From Bacillota bacterium (GTDB lineage Bacteria > Bacillota_A > Clostridia > Peptostreptococcales > Anaerovoracaceae): 11,749 nucleotides of DNA. The notes beneath the pieces are model-generated. The model was not told the DNA's origin and ran no database searches. It saw nothing but the letters and a program-made list of their open reading frames with translations. Made by a program: the position numbers and the translations under genes. The DNA lies in NCBI GenBank assembly GCA_017547345.1, contig JAFYPY010000078.1, forward strand, positions 1-11,749, in the 5' to 3' direction. Shown piece by piece: positions 6,376-11,749 of this stretch (the stretch's first letter is position 1; every line of letters starts with the position of its first letter).

Positions 6376-6406
6376 GCAAGCATGGTGCCGGTGGTACCAT
6401 GCTTGC
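6376..6406 (+). other. Strong intercistronic hairpin between amidohydrolase and DMT transporter genes
   Basis: GCAAGCATGGTGCC (6376-6389) pairs with GGTACCATGCTTGC (6393-6406): 14 base pairs with one G-U and a three-base loop, 26 bases after the amidohydrolase stop. The sequence after it, CTTAAATATGG, has no T-run, and neither does the minus-strand side. It could be a weak or Rho-assisted terminator, or a 3'-end stabiliser that separates expression of the two halves of the locus. Confidence 0.6.
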
Positions 6407-6457
6407 CTTAAATATGGCAATAAATGACAAAAAATTGACAATGGAAAGGTTCCAAAT

Positions 6458-7306
6458 ATGTTTGCACTAATAATGACCATAGTTTCACATTCACTTGTAA
6501 TGTTTGCTATGAGATTCACAGAAGTTAATAGCGGTAACAGATATGCAGCGACAGTTTTTACTTACATCATCGGTGCTATAATTTCTCTCATAACTATGGA
6601 AGATATTTCGCTTCTATTCAATATGGGTGATGAATTTACATATACAGTTTTGATGGGCGCTTATAACGGTTTTTGTATGACTATGGGGATGATTCTGTGT
6701 AGAGTCAGCATGGGTGTAAACGGAACTCCTATTTCCACAACTTTCAATAGATTGGGAGTTGTGATACCTACAATTTCAGCCGTATTATTCTTCGGAGAAA
6801 GACCTGAAATATTACAGATTGTGGGAATTGCTATCGCAATTTACTCAATTATCTACATAAATTCCGGTAAGGAATCCAAGAAAAACAATCACATTAAGTC
6901 AATTAAACTGTTAATTATAATCCTTGTTGTGGGAGGTATGATTGACTTAAATACTAAGATTTTCGATACATTTGGATCGGCAGATCTAAAAGGCTGTTAT
7001 CAGTTCATTTCATTCGTATCATGTATAGTTGTCAGCTTAGTAATAATGCTTGCAAAAGAACGCAAATTCTCAATGACTGATGCAGTAATAGGAAGTGTAA
7101 CAGGTGTACCTAACACATTTATCCTTTACTTTAGTATCAAGGCCGTAGAAGCATTACCTGCTTATATCGTTTTTCCAGCATACAGTGCAGGGGTAATCCT
7201 TGTAGTTAATGTAGTAAACTATTTCTTCTTCAAAGAAGCACTTTCTAAAGAAGAAAAAATTGCAACGGTTTTGGTTGCAATCGCCTTGGTATTAATAAAC
7301 ATTTAA
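6458..7306 (+). CDS. DMT superfamily transporter (EamA-like, ten membrane helices)
   Basis: This 282-residue protein shows ten hydrophobic segments, at about 3-18, 28-46, 60-81, 98-113, 117-135, 150-168, 180-199, 207-226, 236-257 and 267-282. The two halves repeat: each ends with a helix, a short charged turn containing an acidic residue (FFGERPE at 111-117, FFFKEALSKEE at 256-266) and a final helix. That is the drug/metabolite transporter layout. Members export amino acids and other metabolites or take up nucleobases and sugars, so the substrate cannot be read from the sequence. GGAAAGG (6443-6449) lies eight bases before the ATG. It follows a strong hairpin and may be expressed at a different level from the upstream genes. 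Exporting an amino acid or base released by the pathway is a reasonable guess only. Confidence 0.8.
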   Translation: MFALIMTIVSHSLVMFAMRFTEVNSGNRYAATVFTYIIGAIISLITMEDISLLFNMGDEFTYTVLMGAYNGFCMTMGMILCRVSMGVNGTPISTTFNRLGVVIPTISAVLFFGERPEILQIVGIAIAIYSIIYINSGKESKKNNHIKSIKLLIIILVVGGMIDLNTKIFDTFGSADLKGCYQFISFVSCIVVSLVIMLAKERKFSMTDAVIGSVTGVPNTFILYFSIKAVEALPAYIVFPAYSAGVILVVNVVNYFFFKEALSKEEKIATVLVAIALVLINI

Positions 7307-7366
7307 CTTTGAAAATAAACCATTTATAAAATGGAGTATATATATTATTCATAAGGAGGCAATTTT

Positions 7367-10300
7367 ATGAAAAAGAATTATGCTGTTATGGACGGCAACA
7401 CTGCGGCGGCACATGTGGCGTACGCTTTTACTGAAGTAGCTGCAATCTACCCAATTACGCCTTCTTCTCCTATGGCAGAAAAAGTGGACGAGTGGTCTGC
7501 AAAGGGAAGAAAGAATCTATTCGGAACTACAGTTGATGTAATTCAGATGCAATCAGAAGCAGGGGCTGCAGGTACTTGCCATGGTTCACTACAAGCAGGA
7601 GCACTCACAACAACATTTACTTCCTCTCAGGGGTTAATGTTAATGATTCCGGCTATGTATGCAATGGGAGGTCAGTTCCTTCCAAATGTTATGCATATAG
7701 CATCTAGAGTAGTAACATCCAACCATCACTCTATTTTTGGTGACCATACGGACTTTATGACTTGCCGTACAACAGGATATGCGATGCTTATGTCATCATC
7801 TCCACAGGAGGCGATGGATCTTGGGGCAGTAGCACATCTTTCTGCTATAAGTTCCAAGTATGCGTTTATGCATTGCTTCGACGGATTCAGAACATCTCAT
7901 GAAATGCAGAGAATTGAAACACTAGATTATGAAGATTTGAGAAACCTTCTTGATTATGACGCGGTTAAAGATTTTAGAAGAAATTCTCTAAATCCTGAAC
8001 ACCCAACTAACAGAGGTAATAATACAAATCCTGATATTTTCTTCCAGTGCAAGGAAGGGGCTAACGTTAAGAGTGAAGCCGTTCCTGAAAAAGTTCAATA
8101 CTATATGGATAGAATCAGTGAGCTTACTGGCAGAGATTACAAGTTGTTTAACTATTATGGCGCAGAAGATGCAGAAGAAGTTGCAGTAATCATGTGTTCA
8201 GGTGCAGAAGCACTAAAAGAAACTGTTGATTATTTGAATAAACTTGGTAGAAAGGTTGGCGTACTACAGGTACATCTATTTAGACCTTTCTCAGTTAAGC
8301 ACTTCATAGATGCTATTCCAAAGACTTGTAAGAAAGTAGCTGTTTTAGACCGTTCAAAGGAAGTTGGTTCTGTTGGTGAACCTTTATATCTTGATGTATG
8401 TACAGCTCTAAATCAGGGCGGTAGAGGCGACATCAAAGTAGTTGGTGGACGCTATGGTCTATCTTCTAAAGATACAACTCCAGGACAGTTCGTGGCAGTT
8501 TTTGATAATTTGAAGAAAGACGAGCCTAAAAATAACTTTACAATAGGTATCGTCGATGACGTTACATATACATCCCTTGATTACAACGAAGTTGACCTTT
8601 CACCAAAGGGACAGATTTCCTGTAAGATTTGGGGACTTGGTGGCGATGGTACAGTCGGTGCTAACAAAAACGCCATTACAACTATCGGTATTGTAGGCGA
8701 CAAGTATGCTCAGGCATATTTCTCATACGACACAATGAAATCAGGGGGACTTACTCAGTCACATCTACGCTTTGGTGATGACCCTATCAAATCAACATAT
8801 TTGGTATCTTCTGCTGATTTTGTTGCAGTACATGAACCTACATATATCAAGAAATATGATACAACAGAAGATTTGAAGGAAGGCGGAATTTATCTTCTAA
8901 ACTGTCCATGGGATATGGAAGAAATAGAAAAGCGTTTTTCTCCAAAGATGAAGAGAGACTTATATAACAAGAAGGCTCAGCTTTATACTATAGACGCTGC
9001 TAAGATTGCGGCAGAAATAGGCCTTGGAAAGAGAGTTAACAACATTCTTCAGGCAGCATTTTTTGCATTGACAAAGGTTATTCCTTTAGATGTGGCAGTT
9101 GAAGATATGCAGAAAAATAATTACAATTCATATTTCAAAAAAGCTGGCCAGAAGATAGTTGACCTAAATAACAAGGCTGTTGAATTAGGTATTACAGCAA
9201 GCAAAAAGATTGATATCCCTGAAAGCTGGGCGACAGCAGCAGACGAACCGGAAGTTGAAATCGAAGCTACTCAGTTCTACAAAGAAATCGTATTACCGAT
9301 GGATAGACAAAAGGGCGACAAACTTCCTGTATCAATCTTCAAAAAGCATGGAATGTTAGACGGAACCTGGGAAAATGGTACCTCCGCATATTTGAAGAGA
9401 GGCGTTGCAACAGCAGTGCCAAAATGGGATGGTCAAAAGTGTATTCAGTGTAACCGTTGTTCAATGGTGTGTCCTCACGCAGCAATAAGACCGGTTCTTC
9501 TTAACAAAGAAGAGACTCAGCAGGTTCCGTCTACATTTGAAACAGTGCCTGCGAAGGGACTTGGAAAGAACGCACCTGAATATTACTACAGACTACAGGT
9601 ATCACCATATGATTGCCTTGACTGTAAAGTTTGCTTAACTGCTTGTCCGTCTGAAGGAGCATTAACTATGGTTCCTTTCGAAGAAATGAAGGCAGAACAA
9701 GAAAACTTCAATAAGGTTGCAATGAATGAAAAGTACTTAAAGAAAGATATCATCAGTACTAAGAATGTTAAATCCATTCAGTTTGCAAAACCGTACTTCC
9801 AATTCTCTGCAGCATGTGCAGGCTGTGCTGAAACAACATATATCAAGTTGTTAAGCCAGATTGCAGGTGAAAGACTATATGTTGGTAATGCGGCAGGATG
9901 TTCATCTGCTTACAGTGGTGGAGCACCAATTTTACCATATTGCAGAGATGACAGAGGCTTTGGCCCTGCATTTGAACATTCCTTATTCGAAGACAACGCA
10001 GAATTTGTATACGGATATTTCCACGCTCAGGATATTTTACGTAAGGAATTGATGGTGCATGTTGAGGCTCTAAAGGACAAAGGTGTTGCAGACAATGAAG
10101 TTGCAGCATATTTGGATAACTGGGAAGATAAGAGCAAGACAAGAGCAGTTACAGATGCTCTAGTTGAAGCATTACAGAAGGCTACGCCAGATGAACACGT
10201 AGAATACATCCTTGATAATAAAGAATATCTATCAAAGAAGTCTATGTGGGCTATCGGTGGTGACGGATGGGCCTATGACATCGGCTTTGGTGGCATTGAC

Positions 10301-10891
10301 CATGTAATGGCACAGAATAGAGATGTAAACATGCTTGTTCTTGATACAGAAGTTTACTCAAACACAGGTGGACAGTCATCCAAAGCAACTCCAACAGGAG
10401 CTGTTGCTAAATTTGCAGCCGACGGTAAGAAGATTGCAAAGAAGGATTTAGGTCTAATCCTAATGAATTACGGTTATGTCTATGTTGCTCAGGTTGCTAT
10501 GGGATACGACCAGGCACAGACATTAAAGGCTATTCGTGAAGCAGAAGAATATCCAGGACCAGCAATCGTAATCTGCTACTGCCCATGTCTAGAACATGGT
10601 ATCAAGGCTGGTATGAGCTGTACTCAGGAAGAAATGAAGAGAGCAGTGGAAGCAGGATATTGGCATCTATATAGATACGACCCTAGACTAATTGCAGAAG
10701 GCAAGAACCCATTCCAGTTAGACTCTCCTGAACCTGATTTCGACAAGATGATGGAATATATCAAGGGTCAGAACAGATATGCGTCCTTAGAAAATAATTT
10801 CCCTGAAAAGTCTAAGGCTCTATACAATCAGACTATTGCAGACGCAAAGGCAAGATACGCAAAATACCGTAAGTTGGCTGATGAAAAATAA
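7367..10891 (+). CDS. nifJ: Pyruvate:ferredoxin (flavodoxin) oxidoreductase, single-chain
   Basis: This 1174-residue cytoplasmic enzyme converts pyruvate and CoA to acetyl-CoA and CO2, reducing ferredoxin. All fused domains are present in order. The N-terminal pyruvate domain has T31 (YPITPSS), the TPP-activating E64 and R114, at the same numbers as in Desulfovibrio africanus PFOR. The gamma-type domain has GLGGDGTVGANKNA from about 423. Two [4Fe-4S] motifs follow: C692, C695, C698, C702 and C750, C753, C756, C760. The TPP domain has C817 and C820, GGDGWAYDIG (964-973), NTGGQ (999-1003) and C1074, the ligands of the proximal cluster. It ends near residue 1174 and so lacks the C-terminal oxygen-protection extension of the D. 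africanus enzyme. AAGGAGG (7353-7359) lies seven bases before the ATG. The crotonase gene follows immediately. 2-Oxobutyrate is a likely minor substrate. Confidence 0.97.
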   Translation: MKKNYAVMDGNTAAAHVAYAFTEVAAIYPITPSSPMAEKVDEWSAKGRKNLFGTTVDVIQMQSEAGAAGTCHGSLQAGALTTTFTSSQGLMLMIPAMYAMGGQFLPNVMHIASRVVTSNHHSIFGDHTDFMTCRTTGYAMLMSSSPQEAMDLGAVAHLSAISSKYAFMHCFDGFRTSHEMQRIETLDYEDLRNLLDYDAVKDFRRNSLNPEHPTNRGNNTNPDIFFQCKEGANVKSEAVPEKVQYYMDRISELTGRDYKLFNYYGAEDAEEVAVIMCSGAEALKETVDYLNKLGRKVGVLQVHLFRPFSVKHFIDAIPKTCKKVAVLDRSKEVGSVGEPLYLDVCTALNQGGRGDIKVVGGRYGLSSKDTTPGQFVAVFDNLKKDEPKNNFTIGIVDDVTYTSLDYNEVDLSPKGQISCKIWGLGGDGTVGANKNAITTIGIVGDKYAQAYFSYDTMKSGGLTQSHLRFGDDPIKSTYLVSSADFVAVHEPTYIKKYDTTEDLKEGGIYLLNCPWDMEEIEKRFSPKMKRDLYNKKAQLYTIDAAKIAAEIGLGKRVNNILQAAFFALTKVIPLDVAVEDMQKNNYNSYFKKAGQKIVDLNNKAVELGITASKKIDIPESWATAADEPEVEIEATQFYKEIVLPMDRQKGDKLPVSIFKKHGMLDGTWENGTSAYLKRGVATAVPKWDGQKCIQCNRCSMVCPHAAIRPVLLNKEETQQVPSTFETVPAKGLGKNAPEYYYRLQVSPYDCLDCKVCLTACPSEGALTMVPFEEMKAEQENFNKVAMNEKYLKKDIISTKNVKSIQFAKPYFQFSAACAGCAETTYIKLLSQIAGERLYVGNAAGCSSAYSGGAPILPYCRDDRGFGPAFEHSLFEDNAEFVYGYFHAQDILRKELMVHVEALKDKGVADNEVAAYLDNWEDKSKTRAVTDALVEALQKATPDEHVEYILDNKEYLSKKSMWAIGGDGWAYDIGFGGIDHVMAQNRDVNMLVLDTEVYSNTGGQSSKATPTGAVAKFAADGKKIAKKDLGLILMNYGYVYVAQVAMGYDQAQTLKAIREAEEYPGPAIVICYCPCLEHGIKAGMSCTQEEMKRAVEAGYWHLYRYDPRLIAEGKNPFQLDSPEPDFDKMMEYIKGQNRYASLENNFPEKSKALYNQTIADAKARYAKYRKLADEK

Positions 10892-10904
10892 ATAGGTGAA
10901 GATT

Positions 10905-11684
10905 ATGTACGAAACTATAAAATACGAAATCCTAAAAGATAGGATTGCAATGATAACTATAGACAGACCTGAAGCATTAAATGCTCTAAACTCTAAAGTA
11001 ATTGAGGAACTTGAAGACGTAGTTACAAAGCTTGAAAAAAGCGATGAAGTTGCGGCTATGATTTTAACTGGAAGCGGCAGATCATTCGTAGCAGGCGCGG
11101 ATATTGGAGAACAGTATCCGCTAGACCTTGCCGGTGGCAGAAAGTGGGGCCAAAGAGGAAGTGCTCTAATGCGACGAATTGAAAAACTTGAGTTTCCTAC
11201 TATTGCGGCAGTAAACGGTTTTGCGCTTGGTGGTGGATGCGAAATTGCTATGTCATGTGACATTATTCTAGCATCAGAAAAAGCAAAGTTTGGACAGCCG
11301 GAAGTAGGTCTTGGCATTACTCCTGGATTCTCAGGAACTCAGCGCTTACCAAGACGAGTAGGAACAGCAATGGCTAAGGAGTTAATCTTCTCTGGCAAGA
11401 TGATTAAAGCTGAAGAAGCAGAAAAAATCGGCCTAGTTAATCATGTTTACCCAGCAGAAGAATTGATAAATGAAGCAGTAGCCATGGCAGAATCCTTCAT
11501 CAAAAATGCACCTATTGCAGTGAAATACTCAAAGGCATGTATTGATAGAGGAATGCAGATGGACATCGACGATGGCATTGCATACGAAAACGAATTATTC
11601 GCTATGTGTTTTGCAACAGAAGATCAAAAAGCCGGAATGAAGGCATTTTTAGATAAGGAAACAGCAGTGTTTAAGAATAAATAA
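10905..11684 (+). CDS. crt: Crotonase / short-chain enoyl-CoA hydratase (3-hydroxybutyryl-CoA dehydratase)
   Basis: This 259-residue protein matches the usual crotonase length. It interconverts 3-hydroxybutyryl-CoA and crotonyl-CoA in butyrate formation. Oxyanion-hole segments are FVAGADI (61-67) and FALGGGCE (106-113). The two catalytic glutamates of the enoyl-CoA hydratase type are both present, E113 (GGGCEIAM) and E133 (GQPEVGLG). GITPGFSGTQRLPR (137-150) is characteristic of bacterial Crt. A GTG at 10896 is in frame, but AGGTGA (10894-10899) is the ribosome binding site and includes it, so the ATG at 10905 is the start. The gene begins 13 bases after the PFOR stop, and an acyl-CoA dehydrogenase follows. 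This pair is the start of the clostridial crt-bcd-etf arrangement. A role in beta-oxidation rather than synthesis is possible but less likely in this setting. Confidence 0.92.
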   Translation: MYETIKYEILKDRIAMITIDRPEALNALNSKVIEELEDVVTKLEKSDEVAAMILTGSGRSFVAGADIGEQYPLDLAGGRKWGQRGSALMRRIEKLEFPTIAAVNGFALGGGCEIAMSCDIILASEKAKFGQPEVGLGITPGFSGTQRLPRRVGTAMAKELIFSGKMIKAEEAEKIGLVNHVYPAEELINEAVAMAESFIKNAPIAVKYSKACIDRGMQMDIDDGIAYENELFAMCFATEDQKAGMKAFLDKETAVFKNK

Positions 11685-11704
11685 AATGTTTTGGAGGATA
11701 TCAT

Positions 11705-11749
11705 ATGGAGTTTAGTTATTCAAGAGAACAGCAGATGGTAAAACAGATG
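11705..11749 (+). CDS. Acyl-CoA dehydrogenase (probably butyryl-CoA dehydrogenase), N-terminal fragment
   Basis: Fifteen codons are visible before the right edge, giving MEFSYSREQQMVKQM. This closely resembles the N-terminal helix of short-chain acyl-CoA dehydrogenases, where a Met-Asp/Glu-Phe start is followed by a Glu-Gln pair and a basic Gln-Met segment. GGAGG (11693-11697) lies seven bases before the ATG and the gene is 20 bases after crotonase. In clostridia crt is commonly followed by bcd and the electron-transfer flavoprotein genes, so a flavin-linked step from crotonyl-CoA to butyryl-CoA is the likely function. The fragment is too short to exclude another acyl-CoA dehydrogenase subfamily. 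Confidence 0.75.
   Translation, partial: MEFSYSREQQMVKQM

Noticed and set aside
6435..6440. Perfect TTGACA before the DMT transporter gene, considered as a -35 element.
   Set aside because: No -10-like hexamer lies 16-18 bases downstream; that position is the start codon itself.
7307..7366. Promoter for PFOR: TTGAAA (7309-7314) with TATAAA (7325-7330) or TATATA (7337-7342).
   Set aside because: Spacers of 10 and 22 bases do not fit a sigma-70 type promoter. A promoter here is plausible but not supported by the sequence.
10820..11317. A 165-codon minus-strand open frame across the PFOR end and crotonase start.
   Set aside because: It is antisense to two confidently identified genes and its translation is low-complexity and serine-rich with no family resemblance.

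Overview
The window looks like chromosomal DNA of a low-GC anaerobic Firmicute, most likely a class Clostridia fermenter. The grounds are strong AGGAGG-type ribosome binding sites, AGA-dominated arginine codons, a single-chain pyruvate:ferredoxin oxidoreductase, and a crotonase followed by an acyl-CoA dehydrogenase as in butyrate-forming clostridia. No RNA genes, mobile elements or CRISPR repeats were seen. GC content and relatives were judged by eye, not computed.

Layout. At the left edge (1-34, minus strand) is the first 11 codons of a gene whose start, MNTTHLQSFIY, resembles the N-terminus of a LysR-type regulator. A 299-base AT-rich divergent intergenic region follows. It holds an inverted-repeat operator candidate (170-215) and a promoter candidate in each direction. 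All other genes lie on the plus strand: a D-hydantoinase/dihydropyrimidinase (334-1737), a RidA-family protein (1749-2204), a TdcB-type PLP serine/threonine ammonia-lyase (2218-3195), a divergent NhaC-family transporter (3275-4825), a TRZ/ATZ-type amidohydrolase (4928-6349) and a ten-helix DMT/EamA transporter (6458-7306). Next come pyruvate:ferredoxin oxidoreductase (7367-10891), crotonase (10905-11684) and the first 15 codons of an acyl-CoA dehydrogenase running off the right edge.

How the genes may work together (inference). A divergently transcribed LysR regulator would control a catabolic operon for a cyclic ureide, hydantoin or purine/pyrimidine-derived nitrogen compound. One transporter would bring it in, the TRZ/ATZ amidohydrolase would deaminate or dechlorinate-type hydrolyse a ring, and the hydantoinase would open a cyclic amide to an N-carbamoyl compound. 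The PLP lyase would release ammonia from the resulting hydroxy or amino acid and make a 2-oxo acid, with RidA hydrolysing the reactive enamine/imine intermediate. PFOR would turn pyruvate or 2-oxobutyrate into acyl-CoA plus reduced ferredoxin, and crotonase plus acyl-CoA dehydrogenase would take the carbon towards butyryl-CoA. The N-carbamoyl-hydrolysing step is not in the window. The combination recalls, but does not match, the E. coli/gut anaerobe purine-degradation locus (hyuA, ygeX, ssnA).

No convincing intrinsic terminator (GC hairpin plus T-run) was seen between 334 and the right edge. Two strong hairpins without T-runs sit between genes, and the nhaC-type gene has an unusual leader with a displaced Shine-Dalgarno.
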